Source of the DNA: Scenedesmus sp. ARA3 | Lineage: Eukaryota; Chlorophyta; Chlorophyceae; Sphaeropleales; Scenedesmaceae | NCBI GenBank assembly: GCA_004335835.1 | Contig: RWJK01001792.1 | Location: 1-50,952 of the forward strand | Direction: 5' to 3' | DNA length: 50,952 bases | Shown here: piece after piece, positions 39,120 to 50,952 of the stretch | Layout of the letters: each line of letters starts with the position of its first letter | How positions within the stretch are numbered: the first letter of the stretch is position 1 | The notes under the pieces: generated by a model | What the model saw: the letters and a program-made list of their open reading frames with translations, nothing else | What the model was told of the DNA's origin: nothing | Databases searched by the model: none | Program-made: the position numbers and the translations under genes

Positions 39120-42100
39120 ATGCAGGCGCCCCAGAGGGAACGGGTCAGCCTCAGCACACGGCCCAGGCAAAGAAGCAGCAGGGGCAACAGCCCTGATGGA
39201 CAGCAGCCAAACAGCTGGGGCAATGCAGGAAAAGCAGCAAAGGCAGCAACATGGCGGGAGCGCATACGGCCTGATGTCAACATGGGCGTCCCTACGTTGC
39301 TTATGCTGCTGGAGCCGAATGTTGTGTGGCAACATGCTGCAGCGTCCCACGTAAGCAGCAGCCATGGCTGGCGAAATGGTTGCAGCTTTCAAGCGCAGGT
39401 TTTATGTTTCAGAAGTCGCCGTGGAGCAGTGCACACGCACACATTGTACATAGACAGCAGCGGTGCAGCTGAGCAGCATCCACCGATGATGTTCGTGTTG
39501 TGGACAGTACAGCAGTGGAAGCCCCATCTCCACAGCAGCAACAGCAGCAGACAAAGCTAGAAGTCATGTTGGCCTCATGCAGCAGCTGCTCAGGTGCACC
39601 ATACAAATACATGTGGCTGGCGCAGCTGGCGGTCATTGCCAAAAACCCAACAGCCCTCTCCACACGGTGCTTGCAGGGACACACAAGGCACACACATGGC
39701 AGGGCTGCAGAGGCAGCAGCCTGCCAGGGCGTCTTCTTTGATGGCCATGACCAGATGGCAAAGCTGGTGCGCAGTCCTGGGACAACATGTTTTGATGGTT
39801 GAAGGACAACACGCAGTTGGAGCAGCAGGGAACATGACCAAGCAGCGCCCTTGAGCTGCCTTCCATGCTGGTATCAGCAGCACGCGTGGCACCACAGACC
39901 AATAGCAGCAAACCTCATGACAATGCCACCATGAAACAGCAGCTGTAGCTCAGTTGACATGCATGCAGACAACAGACGCATCAACACTGCTGCACTCATT
40001 TCTGCGCCCTGCAGTCACATGGCGTGTATGAGGGCTCATACTGGCAGCTGCTGGGAGACCTGGAGGAGATTGAGGCGATGCTGTCTCGCATGACGCATGC
40101 GCCAAGCTTGCTGGAAGAGCCAGAGCTGCAGCTGCCGCCAGAGCCGGACCTACCAAAGTACGTGCAGGCTTGGGGTGGGGCTATACAGCACATTCGTACT
40201 CCTGCAGGAAGCATGTTACTGCACTGAAAGCACTCCTGCAAGCTCCGGCAAGCCACAACAAGCTGTGTCTGTGCAGTTGCATGGGGCAGTACTGGTAGCT
40301 CTGCAAGCAGCTGGCATACTGTGCTTGCATGCTGCATGGCTACACCATACAAGCATGCGGGCGCCCAGGTTACTGGGCTGGGTGCCCTGCCAACGTCCAG
40401 CTGCCAGGCAGTCACATGTGTGTATCATTCGAGTAGCCGCCACCTGCCCACCCCAAGTTGGTGGCGTACCACTGCAGTTGTATAACCACTGTGTTTCGTT
40501 GATGCTGGCATCTGCAGGTGGGAGCAGTTCAAACCTGAGCTCGTGCCGCTGCCTGAGGCACCTGCAGCGCCAGCAGCACCCACACTGCCGCCCTTTGTGG
40601 AGCCGGACCTGCCGGATACAGTGCAGCTGGCGCCGCCTGAGCTGCTGCCAGTGCCTCCGCTGCCGCCAGCTTGGAAGGAGCTTGTAGCCCCTGCGTTCGT
40701 GTGAGTGTACAGCTGTCGATGCGGGTTTGTGTACAGCATATGGCATGGGGCTGCACTGACATGAGTGAAGGAGCGGCACGAGTCGTGCTGGCTGCCTTGG
40801 CAACTGACAGTGCTGCCACAATATGAGCATCGAACCCGCAGGATAGGTTGCTCCCCTCACACCTGGATTGCAATCAACAAACATTCCAGCAGTATTTCCT
40901 CCACATTCAATGTTGCATCTGCGTGTGTCATGCAGGCCACCGCCAGCACCCAAACAGGAGCCGCTGCAGCTGCCGGAGCTGATGCTGCCACCTGCGCCAG
41001 TGCTCAAGGAGCCTGCCAAGCCGCCACCAGCCAACCCACCAAAGCACGGCCATGATTGGAGCAGCAAGCGCCCTTTCACGGTAAGGGATTGAGCAGACGC
41101 ATGCGTCGCATACTCTGGGTGCTGCTTCACTGCTGCGCAGCTCTGCTTGGTGGACGTGTGAGCAGGAGCGTATGCTGCTTGCGCCCTTCTTTACTCTAAG
41201 ATTTGAACCAGCTGCTGCATCCGCCGTGCAAGATATGGTGTGGCGTTACATACTCACACACGGCCTGCGCTGGTGGTGTTGCGGGTGATACAGGTGCCGG
41301 CGCCATCCTATGTTGCCCCTCAGCTGCCGCCTGCGCCTGAGGAAGTGCTGCCAGAGGTGGAGGCCCCGCAGCTGCAGGAGGCTCAGCTGCAGCTGCAGCC
41401 TGAGCCACTGCTGGTGCTGGGCTGGTGTGGCGGGCCTGATGATGGTGACAACAATGTTGACAGCAGAGCAGCCAGTGCAGCTGGGTGTGCCGCACAGCAG
41501 CAGCAGCAGCAGCAGGAGCAGCAGCAGCAGCAGCAGCAGCAGGGATCAGGGGCAACAGCAGGCACAGCGCTAAGTGCTTCTGGTGCCAAACGGCACACCC
41601 TGCCTGACTCTCAAACTGGTTCAAAGTCGCAGCAGCAGGTAAGCAGATGGTTTCCTCTGTAGCTCACACTGCACTTGCCTGTTGCTGCTTTGGGACTTCT
41701 CTGCTGCTCTGCAATTGTAAACACTTTGCAGTGTTGGGAACACCCCCGCAGCACTTGGAACCTCCGATCCCTGGCGTGCAGTAACAGTGTATACCCATGC
41801 ATACACACAGACTGCTGTGCTTCAACTGGCTGTGCAGGCACTGCAGCAGCTGCAGGAGGCCTGGCAGCAGGTGCAGGCCGCACCAGTCGAAGCTGCAGGC
41901 ACGCCGCATGTCTGGCTGGACTTCAAGGCGCCCTTTGCAGACCCGCCGCCGGTCTTTGTGCCCAAGAAGCCAGAGCCAGGGCCTGAGCCGCAGCTGGTGC
42001 TGCCTACAGACCTGCAGGAACCGCCTGTGTACCAGCCGCCAGCGCCGAAGGTGAGCCGCACGTGCTACGCCAAGCAGCTATTGCCGTGGTTGTGGCTGCC

Positions 42101-45100
42101 AGCAGACTATGCTGTTCTTTGCAGGGAGTGCTTGCAGAGCCTGTAGTTTCAACACCACCCCATGCTGCAATTTGTCGTGCAGCAGCTGGTGTTGCAGCAC
42201 AAGCGAGTACACCGCAGGACGCCCTCCCGACACCACCTGCACCCATGCATGTGCCTGTATGACAACCCTTCCTCATTCTACGCTACTGTATTGCTTGCAG
42301 CCGATGCCGGACTTTGTTGAGCCGGCCATGGTGTTGCCTAAGTGGGCGGCCCCCTGTGAGCCACTGCCGGTAGGCTTCCTGCGCGGCACAGCGCCCGTGC
42401 TGATCATGGACGTGAGCGGCACCATGCACCCGGCGCGCAGGGGGCAGTTCCTGCGAGTCAAGAAGTGCGTGTGCCAGCTGCTGGAGCCCGAAGGTACGTG
42501 TTGAAAGGCGCCCTGTGATTTGAGGAGCAGCACCTGCTAGTGGTAGCTGCTAAAACGTTTGGTTTTGCGCCGGCTGTCTGACGTATGCTTCAGGACGATT
42601 TATGCACACATACATAGCATGGGTGCATTCAGGAGTTGCTTGTGGGTGATCTTCATACATGCTGTTTTGCTGCTGCTTCCGCCGCTGCTGCGGTGCACTT
42701 GCAGGAGAGCTGGCAACCGCCGGCACTGCTTTTGACGTGCTGGCCTTCTCTGGGGCCTGCTGGTCGTTCTCTGCTGCCTGGGCAGGCAAACAGGCGCTGC
42801 TCGCCAGCGCCATGCAGGGCAGCTATGGCTCTGCACGACAAGCAGGCGGCAGAGCAGCAGGGCAGCTGCTGCCGCACACTACCGCTGTTGCACGCAGCAA
42901 GGCGCAGCAGCAGCGCCAGCAGCTGCAGCAACGCTGGCAACAGCAAGCACAGCAGCAGCAGCAGCAGCAGCAGGTGGATAGGCGGCCAGGCACCACCCCA
43001 GCGGCTGCTGATGGGTATGCCAACAGTATAGCCACTGATGGTGCAGCAGCAGAGGCAGGCGGCAGCGGCAGCAGCACTGACAGACAGCGTGAGCAGGTGC
43101 TGGCTGGCAGCAGGCCCTCTATTGCGGCAGCTGTAGCACAGACTGCTGACGCTGGTTTAGCTGCAGCTGCGCGTTCAACGCCAAGGAACTGGCGCCCACA
43201 GACAGCTCAGACCTCTGGCAGCAGCAGCAATGTTTCTGCGCCACAGGTGCAGCAGTTGCAGGGGAGTGCGGCTCGGCTTGATACCTGCAGCCCTGTGCTG
43301 CAGCCCACTGATGCAGAGCACCTCACAGAAGCACAGTCTTGGGTGCAGAACTGGCCAGAAGCAGTGGGCAACACCCGCCTGCTGACAGCCCTCATCACAG
43401 CGCAGCAGTACACGTTCACTGGCAGCAGCGGTGCTGATGGCAGCAGCATTGACTGCTACTACCTCTTCAGCGATGGGCTTGCTGATGATGCAGCTGCTTG
43501 CTTGGAGTGGGTGCGCCAGCAGGAGGAGGCAGGGCAGCCCTTGCGGCCAGTCCACACCGTTGGTGGGTGGCTATGATTTGCAGGTCATACTACTTTGAAT
43601 TACTGCTGTTGTGCTGCATAGTGTCATGATAGGAAGGCGATGGAGAGATTGCTGCCTGGAGTAGCTGTGACAGAGCACATGAAACTGCAACATGCTGTGT
43701 GGCTGGGCTGCGCTGGTCTGTTGCATATACGCTGCTTCAGGTGTGGCATTTCCAACCAACACCGCCACTGTTCTTGTTGCACTGCGCAGGGTTCTTCCCT
43801 CGCAATGGCTGCTCATCAGGGGAGCGTTTCCTGTTGCAGCTAGCAGCAGCAACCGGCGGCACCTTCCAGATCTACAACGCAGACCTTCCCATTCCAGCAG
43901 CCGCAGCAAACATTGTGCGCACCGCAACAGCAGCAGCAGAGGCAGCAGGCGGCACCAGCGGCAGCCAGAATGCTGCTGGTGGTGCTGCTGCTGCTGGTGG
44001 GGGTGAGGCTGCATCAGCAACAGCTGTGGGAGGCACCCGGGTGTGGGACGATGAGCTGGGTGCTTTTGCAGCAGTGGACCTGGCGAAAGAGGATGCTGCC
44101 ACACGCGATGAGAGGCTGTGGGCAGAGCAGCAGATGAAAGCTCTGCGGCTGGCCAACAAGAGGTGAGCGGGGCAGCAGAATGCGGATGTTGCACACGTTT
44201 GTTCTGCATATCTTGAGGTGTGAAGAAGCAGCTGAACAGTTGCAACGTCATGTGTGAAATACTATGCAGCTTCGAAGGGAGATGCAGTGATTCATTCACC
44301 AGCTGCGCTTGCACCTGGTGGGGGTGCGTTGCAATGGTGTGTGTGAAGCAGACATAATGCGTGACACTAACCTGCTTGCACCTCTGTGGCCTGTCCACAT
44401 GGTGCACTTGAAACACAGGGCTGGAAGAGTACAAACCTTGGTAGCTGTGCTGAATGATGTACGGCAGCAGCACCAGCAGCAGCGTGTGCTGCCAGCTATG
44501 GCAGCACACCAGACACGTCTGCAGCAGCTGCGTGCGGCGCATGCAGCGGCATGTGCTGCTGTAACCAGGGCCAATGAGATGGCTGTACGACAGGCAATGC
44601 GCAGCCATTCAGCAGCAGTGCAGCAAGTCAAAGAGGACAATGACCGCAAGGTGGGGGATTGCACAATGGCTAGGCGGGGATGCCAATGAAACCATGACTG
44701 CTGCATATGCGTGCAGCAACAGGGATGCCGCCACGTCAATGCTTGCTTGTCTGCAGTGCAGTGATGGCCAACGTGCTAATCATGGGCATGCTACTTCATG
44801 CGTTGCATGCGCATTGCGCTCGCCCACATGCTGACGCCCATGGTGTGCTGCACACGCCGTGCTCTGCAGGTGGCTGCTGCGCACCAAGCGCATGAAGACG
44901 CAGTGCGGCATTGGCAGCAGCAGTACCATGACGCCCTGGCAGCATGGGAAGCAGAGGTCGCAAAGGCAGAAGCAGCCGCAGCAGCTGCTGCAGCAGCTCT
45001 GACACTGCAGCGAGAGCAGGAGCAGCGGCAGGAGCAAGAGCAGCGCCAGCTCCAGCAGCAGCTCGCTCTGCAAGCTCAAGAGGCAGCAGAAGCTGCCAGG

Positions 45101-48100
45101 CTCAGCCAGGCAGATGACATCAGCAGCTTAGTGCAGCGCGGCAGCAGCACCAGCAGTGGCAGCCAAGCAGCACTGCAGCCTTGCAGGCGCAGCAGCAGCG
45201 TGGTGAGCTTCAACTTGCCGGCTGGTGGCATGAGTGCTGGTGCCAGCACCAGCAGCAGTTTCATCATTGCCACTGATTTGTCGCTTGGTCCTGATCCGGA
45301 AGCTTCGCTGCTCAACCTGCGTGCATCTTCTACAGCAGAAGGAATGCAGAAGCCACTGTACAGCTCACAGTCGGGCTTCAGCAACTGCTCAGTTGCTGGC
45401 ACGCAGGAAGCCCTGTTGCCACAACTGTCAGATGGCCAGCCAGCGTTGGATGCTGCATCTGCTTCTGCAAAGCTGGTGTTCCCACTGCCTGCACTGCATG
45501 CAACACGCTCACATAGCTCTGTCAGTGGCTGGGGTGCCACTCCCAGGCTGCCTGAATGTGGACCACCGGCAGCAGCAGATCCTAGCAGCAGCCACACCAA
45601 GGCAACAGCTGGTGGCACAGGGCCAGCCGCAGCAGCAGCTGGTGCTGCTGACAACAGGGCACTCTCAGCAGGTGGCAGCAAGCAGGTTGGCAATCGCCCA
45701 AAGTCAGCTGCAGCACGAGTGAGCATAGAGCGCGGCAGCAACAGTGGTGCTGGCCCGCTGGCACAGAGCAGCAGCGAAAGCAATGCAGCACGGCAGCGCC
45801 GGCTTGGCAAAAGCAGGAGCAGCGCAGATGATGGCTCTGCAGCTGCTGCTGGTCAGGTGCTGGGCAATCAGCGGCCTGTCTCATGCGGTGGCCAGTCCAG
45901 CAGAAATGCAAGTCTGAGTAGCAGACACAGCCGGACCAGCAGCAGCAATAGCAGCAGCAGGAGGCCCGCCAGTGCTTCTGTTGGCGGTGCAGCCAACTCT
46001 GCAAATGGCAGGCAGGCGAGCAATGGCGGTGCAGCTAGTGCTAACAGTTCAAGAGCCAGCAGCGGCAAAAGGCGCAGTTCTGTCGTTTCGAGGGCTGCGT
46101 CACACCGATCAAACAAGTCTGTGTCCGAGACCTTCGAAGCTGCATATGATGCCGCATGCAGCAGTGCTTTGATAGCAGCTGATCTTTTCAATGTTGGTGA
46201 ACAGCCAATTCACCAGCAGCAGCCGGAGTTGGGTGCAGCTGATACTCAACAGCAGCTGCAGCTAGTACAAGACAGTGAACAGCAGCAGCAGCAACAGCAG
46301 CAGCTCAGTCCCGAGGAGCAGCTGGTGTCACATGTCCTGGCGATTGACGCAGCAAACAGGCAGGCCCTCAACCATCTCTATGACTCTTGGCACGACCAAG
46401 TGGCTCAAGCAGAGCAGCACAACACAGCCGCACTGGCGCTGCATCGCCAGGCTAGTCAGCAGCATGCAGCCAAGCTGGCAGCATACAGGCACCTGCATCA
46501 GGTGTGGCAGCAGCAGGTGCAGCAGCTGGAGTCTGCTGCGCGGCAGGTGTATGAGCAGGCGCTGTCAAAGGCTGGGGAGGAGAATGCGAAGCTGGCGCAG
46601 CTGCATGAGCAGGAGGTGCAGGAGAAGCTGGCCAGGGAGCGGCAGCATGCACAGGTGATGCACACAGTGTACAACAGCAGCATATGCAAGCTTGTTGTGT
46701 TCGCCACGTTGCTTGATCAGCATCTGCTGTGAGGCTGCACTGGAGAGCTTTGAACGAGCAACTGCATGCCACTGGTTTCCCAGCACTTGCGACAGTGCAT
46801 CAAGCACACACCAAGTTCTTGTAGCATCTGTGCACTGTGCTGACAGCAACCTCTGCACACTGTTCCCTGCGCAGATGATGGCTGAGCATGCCGCTGCTCA
46901 GGCAGCAGCGTCACGGCAGCATGAGGTGGCACTGGCAGCAGCCAAGGTTGCACACACAGCAGCAGCTGCAGCAGCCGAGCTGCACTGGCGGCAGCAGCAG
47001 GAGCAGCAGCAGGCAGAGCACCAGCAGCAGCTGCAGGAGGCTCAACAGCAGCATGCACAGCTTGTGCAGCAGGTGTGTGTCCAGGCGCTTACTACTGTAT
47101 TTCTGCAGGGCTGTTTTGAAGTTCAGTGGTGCTGTAGCTGTTGGGAGCTGCGCGATGTTTCCTGTAGTTGCCATTGTGATGCACCCACAGACAGCAGGAT
47201 GTTAGCAGCTGCTTGCTCTTGCTGGGACACTTGCACATTGTAGTGTTTCTGCTGACAGCAAATGCCTACTTCTTGATGCAGGTCAAGGAGCAGAACAGGC
47301 TTGCTCGTGAGGCTCACAAGCAGGCAGCTGAGGCGCACCGGGCAGCTGCTGTTGAGAACAGGCGGCGGCTGGCCCTGGCTGAGGAGCAGCAGGCAGCAGC
47401 TGCAGCACAGCTGGCAGCCGACAACGCTGCAGCACTGCAGCAGGCTAGGCAGGACTACAAGGTGGGGCTGTGGCATATTGGCAACTTCAAAATGGAATTT
47501 GGCAGATGCAAGTCTGTGCTGCAATGTATGGGTGCATGGGGGCGGGAAAGAGTTCACGGTACTAGCGTTGACTTTGGGTTCGAGTACTATTTGCCAGCGC
47601 AGTGACCATGTCTGCGGTGTATCTGGGTGTTCATCTACTGACATCTGTAGCATCTGCTGCCGCTGCTGCCTTTGCTTTGCTGCTGTGATGCCACTGCACC
47701 CGTGGCTTTGTAGATGCTGTACCAGCACATGCAGGAGGCGCACGAGCAGCACCTGGAGGCAGTGCAGCAGCAGTGGCTGGCAGCAAAGGCAGCAGCACAG
47801 CAGCGCAATGATGAGGCAACTGCTGCAGCCAGGGCTAGGTATGTGACTGTTCACAACAGCCATGATATATACGCACTGAGCATATGCAGTTGTATGCACT
47901 GTCTGCTTCTTGCCTGCTGTGACAACCTGTATGGCTTCCCCTTTCCTTCTGAATCCTCGCAGTGATTCACACTGCAATGATGCACTATGTTTGTGCGGTG
48001 CTGCAGGTATGCTGCTGCGGTGGAGGCTGCCATGCTGCAGCACGAGGCACAGTGTGACAAGCTGCGCGAGCAGCATGCTGCTCAGCTGGCGCGCATCAGG

Positions 48101-49533
48101 ACGAGAAACGAGGAGATCTTACCACAGGTGCTGGCCTGCTCTGTTGCATGCTGCTGCAACCCAATGCGGCATAGGCTACCACAAAACTGCCGTGCATGTG
48201 CAGCATCTGAGTGCTCCACGAGTTGTATGCACTGCTGAAGCTGTTGGCGACAGACTTGCTTGGTGTACTAATGCTCGCTGCCACTTGCACTTGCTGTCTA
48301 TTCGTCCACCAGCAACCTTGCGACTGCAGGACACCCACCTGGCCACCCAGCTGCATTGCATCACTCTCATATGCGGCGAAGCGGCTCCCTGGGCTAGTGC
48401 CTGAGGCAGGTTTCAGTCCTGACATGCATTTTTTGGTATTGTACTGCATTGTGTGCTGCCAACAGGTGCAAGTGACGCAGCTAGCGGCAACTGAGCTGGG
48501 GCGGGTCAAGGTCTTTGCAGCGCACCTGCGGCGCTGCGCAGCAAAGCTGCAGCTGGGCGTCAACTTCCTGGCAGACATCCCCAACCTGGATCGAGTTGTG
48601 GAGATGTCTGCACTGACAGATGGCCTCAAGGCAGCCTTTGCTGAAGTGCAGGAGCCAAGGGACTACCCGTGGCCTTCGCTGCTGCGGCGGCGGCAGCAGC
48701 AGCAGCAGCAGCAGCAGCATTTGCAGCAAGAAGGCCATGACCAGCAGCAAACACCAATGTTGATGCTTGACAGCGAAGCTGGGGCTGAAGCTGAGCAGCA
48801 GCAACAACAGCAGCAGCACTGTAGTACCTCACACGCCGGTGCTGTGGGTTACGCAGGCTATGACATATTACGGCCAAGCACTGCACCAGCAGGTGTCAGC
48901 CGGCCAGCAGCAGCTGCAGCCAGATCAGTGGGCATTGGCGCAGCAGGCGCAAGCAGCACTGCGCATGGCCAAGGCAGCAGCAGCAGCAGCAGCAGCAGCA
49001 GCGGCAGCAAGGCCAGCTGGCGGGCTAAGTCCCCAGTGACATTCAGCATTGATGCTGTACTGCCAGATCCTACTGTGCTGCTTCAGCAGGTGCAGCAGCA
49101 GCTGCGCGCACACAGCAGCTCCAGCAGCAGCAGCAGTAAGGGCCAGCAGCAGCAGCAGCATAGCCTTACGGGCCATGCCTCCAACACACGAGGCGCCCTC
49201 AGCAGCAGCTTACACTGTGCAGCTGCAGGTAGTGGCGCACATCAGCACAGGCCTGGTCACCGGCCACGCACTGCGGCAGGCGTCAGTGCTGCTGCCAGCA
49301 GCAACCAGAGCCAGATATGGGGTAGATCAGGCCAGTGCTTCGCGGCACACCAAAAGGTGGCAGCACTGCAGCGGCCATCAACTGCACCTGCGCCGCAGGC
49401 GCACAGCAGCAGCTGGGGTAGCAACTTGTGCGAGCGGGGAGGTGTTGGTGAAGAAATCAGCTTCAGCAGCAGTAGACAGATGTGCAGCGGAGTAGGCAGT
49501 AGCGTAGCAGCAGTGCGGCCGGCGACGGCCTCG

Positions 49534-49568
<35 letters not shown>

Positions 49569-49698
49569 TAGTGCTTCTGCATTGCGGCGCAAGGCATCGC
49601 ATGAGCTGCCTGCCAGGCATGCAGTGCAGGCCAGCGCAGCAGCAGTGAAGATGGCGGCCGTGCTGACGCAGCACAGACGCAAAACCGGAGCAGAGTGA
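39120..49698 (+). CDS. Giant VWA-domain, coiled-coil protein (VWA3-like)
   Basis: First exon 39120-39350 (MQAPQRERVSL..., ending in phase 0). One or more unresolved exons may lie at 39351-40014. Then 15 exons join in phase: 40015-40157, 40518-40700, 40936-41080, 41294-41638, 41838-42050, 42301-42493, 42705-43562, 43790-44162, 44419-44650, 44870-46654, 46875-47072, 47282-47461, 47714-47838, 48007-48127, 48466-49698, together about 2,108 residues. The N-terminal third is Pro/Glu/Leu-rich (LPPEPDLP-type repeats). The VWA domain has a full metal site: DVSGTM (42409 on), GNTRLLTAL and LFSDGL. It continues FLLQLAAATGGTFQIY as in animal VWA3A/VWA3B, and about 170 low-complexity residues interrupt it. 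Long Ala/Gln/Glu coiled coils and Ser-rich stretches follow to the end. The function is unknown; a structural role, perhaps ciliary, is only a guess. Confidence 0.9.
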
Positions 49699-50778
49699 TT
49701 GCAGTCACTCCATAGTTCGCTACTAGTTTGTAACTGGCTTGTGTTCGTGAGCAGCCGACATGATTCATGCAGCCTGCATGATGGTCTGGTCCATCTGATG
49801 CAGGTCCCACTGTAGAATTGCAGCGAGAATGCCCAGTTTCCCCCACTGGGGGCCGTGTCACTAACACTGGCCGTGTCACTAACACTGTTCTAAGGAGTCT
49901 AACCAACGTTTGAGCCGACAGTAACTTGTCAACTAGAGATGATCATGCATTACAGTGCTGCCGGTCGAACTGTATCCCACGCCACGTGTCCCACGGTCGG
50001 ACCAATAAAAAGGGTGACTGTTACATTGCCACATAGCAAGTACTGCAAGATTGCAACGCTGCAACCCCAATGCCATCACAACACCACAACCCCAGGTGGG
50101 TTCATCTACTGCCGTTCAAACGATGTGCAGGGAGGAAGATCTGGCATCCTCTGGTCACATATTGCGCCACACACCGCAGCAGTGCGACCAGCGCTCCACA
50201 CTCGTCGCTGCAGAGACACACATGGCTCATGAGCGCTCATGTCGCTAGTCACGCAAAAACGGCCAAACTGCAGAGCCACGGCATCATCAGTGCGGCGTGG
50301 GCCACTTGCTGCGGACGAGTCTATCACACAAGGCTGATGTGCAACCTAGGGTCGGGGTGAATGCAAAGCCATGATCATGATCAGCGCGGCGTGGGCCACT
50401 TGCTGCTGCCCTGCCCACTTGCACGCTTCCATGTCGTCCAGCCACCCATTGTACGTTTGTACGTGGCTGCCTCGCTCTAGCGCAGACAGATCTGCACACG
50501 TGCCGTCAGCATGCTGCGCCAAGCGCCATAGGCTGCTAGACACACAGCGTTCTACAGAAAAGCCTGCCGGCGACGTGCCCCTTTACAAATGCCTGAAGAG
50601 CAACCCAAGGTCAGCCACCGCTGTACAACAGCCATGATTAGCGCGGCGTGGGCCACTTGCTGCTGCCCTGGCGCGCCCGTTTCCTCGCCTTCATGTCGTC
50701 CAGCCATATGTTGGCAGACTCTGTCATCGGATGACTGTTGCGCCACAAACCGCGCTGCCAGCTTTGCAGAGCGCCTCA
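49699..50778. other. Non-coding region with decayed copies of a neighbouring gene's 3' end
   Basis: An 18-bp tandem duplication (GGCCGTGTCACTAACACT) is at about 49851-49886. From about 50283 rightward, three degenerate copies of the last exon of the gene at 50779 appear. Confidence 0.65.
49729..49733 (+). terminator. Putative polyadenylation signal of the VWA gene
   Basis: TGTAA 31 nt after the stop codon at 49698, the usual chlorophyte poly(A) signal. Confidence 0.55.
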
Positions 50779-50875
50779 TCAGCGCGGCGTGGGCCACTTG
50801 CTGCTGCCCTGGCGTGCGCGTCCCCGTGCCTCCATGTCGTCCAGCCACGCGCCGTATGTGGCCGCCTCGCTCTGG
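50283..50875 (-). repeat. Four tandem copies of a terminal exon segment
   Basis: Stop-codon-equivalent positions are 50779 (intact gene), 50638, 50381 and 50287 (shortest copy). On the minus strand the first three encode versions of WLDDMEA followed by GQGSSKWPTPR and a stop. Spacing is irregular (141, 257 and 94 bp). Copies away from the gene have frame shifts and are not expected to be translated. Confidence 0.85.
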
Positions 50876-50952
50876 TCATCATTGTACACAAACTCGCCCA
50901 CCTCACCCAGGCTGATGGTGTCACCTGGCTTGCAGCCTGCAGCAGCAGCAGC
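50779..50952 (-). CDS. Unidentified protein, C-terminal 58 codons or fewer
   Basis: Open from the window edge to TGA at 50779. It reads CKPGDTISLGEVGEFVYNDD, then SEAATYGAWLDDMEARGRA and SSKWPTPR. An AG acceptor just before CKPGD suggests an exon border near 50937. I do not recognise the family. Support for coding is the mixed, non-repetitive composition and the preservation of the same peptide in the decayed copies downstream. The rest of the gene is outside the window. Confidence 0.5.
   Translation of the reverse strand, partial: AAAAAGCKPGDTISLGEVGEFVYNDDQSEAATYGAWLDDMEARGRARQGSSKWPTPR

Noticed and set aside
39945..39990. GTAGCTCAGTTG, resembling a tRNA D-arm
   Set aside because: No matching anticodon arm, T-loop or acceptor stem follows.
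39500..39990. Candidate second exon of the VWA gene (frames near 39505-39592)
   Set aside because: Several acceptors and donors are possible, but none both avoids a stop and joins 40015 in phase 0, so it is left unresolved.

Overview
This window looks like nuclear DNA of a green alga (Chlorophyta, plausibly Chlamydomonadales or Sphaeropleales). That is inferred from four things: every recognisable gene is cut by many short GT-AG introns, (CAG/CTG)n tracts are everywhere, several proteins have plant-type relatives (KDO transferase, chloroplast-type beta-amylase, plant-like ELP5 and NSE2), and TGTAA-type polyadenylation signals follow two genes. The species cannot be named from the sequence. 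I joined exons by hand, requiring GT-AG ends and matching intron phase. For seven genes this gives a complete in-frame model. 'CDS' spans below include introns, and exon borders are in the evidence.

Layout from left to right. 1-3735 (-): KDO transferase, cut off at its 3' end by the window edge. 4484-6034 (-): small histone-fold protein of the POLE4/CHRAC1/NF-YC group. 7194-10235 (-): O-methyltransferase with an N-terminal membrane helix. 10236-14686: 4.4 kb without a convincing gene, containing a perfect 36-bp palindrome. 14687-about 17117 (-): beta-amylase. 18795-21213 (+): chloroplast-targeted, tail-anchored TPR-type protein. 22356-25736 (-): secreted papain-family protein whose catalytic Cys is Ser. 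26164-28326 (-): Elongator subunit ELP5. 28610-31543 (-): SMC5/6 SUMO ligase NSE2/MMS21 with a degenerate SP-RING. 33353-37883 (-): cytosolic HSP70. 39120-49698 (+): very large VWA/coiled-coil protein. 50779-50952 (-): last exon of an unidentified gene, followed by decayed copies of its own end.

The genes do not form an operon or an obvious pathway; this is an ordinary eukaryotic gene neighbourhood. Two pairs are head-to-head (beta-amylase/TPR and HSP70/VWA), and ELP5 lies 283 bp downstream of NSE2.

The most interesting signals are: (1) the Cys-to-Ser papain homologue with a roughly 230-residue low-complexity insert; (2) an NSE2 keeping only one of four zinc ligands; (3) a pattern at four loci in which the edge of an exon, with its splice site or stop codon, has been copied in tandem into neighbouring non-coding DNA; (4) long CTG tracts abutting 3' splice sites; (5) a beta-amylase with both catalytic glutamates but an apparently shortened active-site loop.
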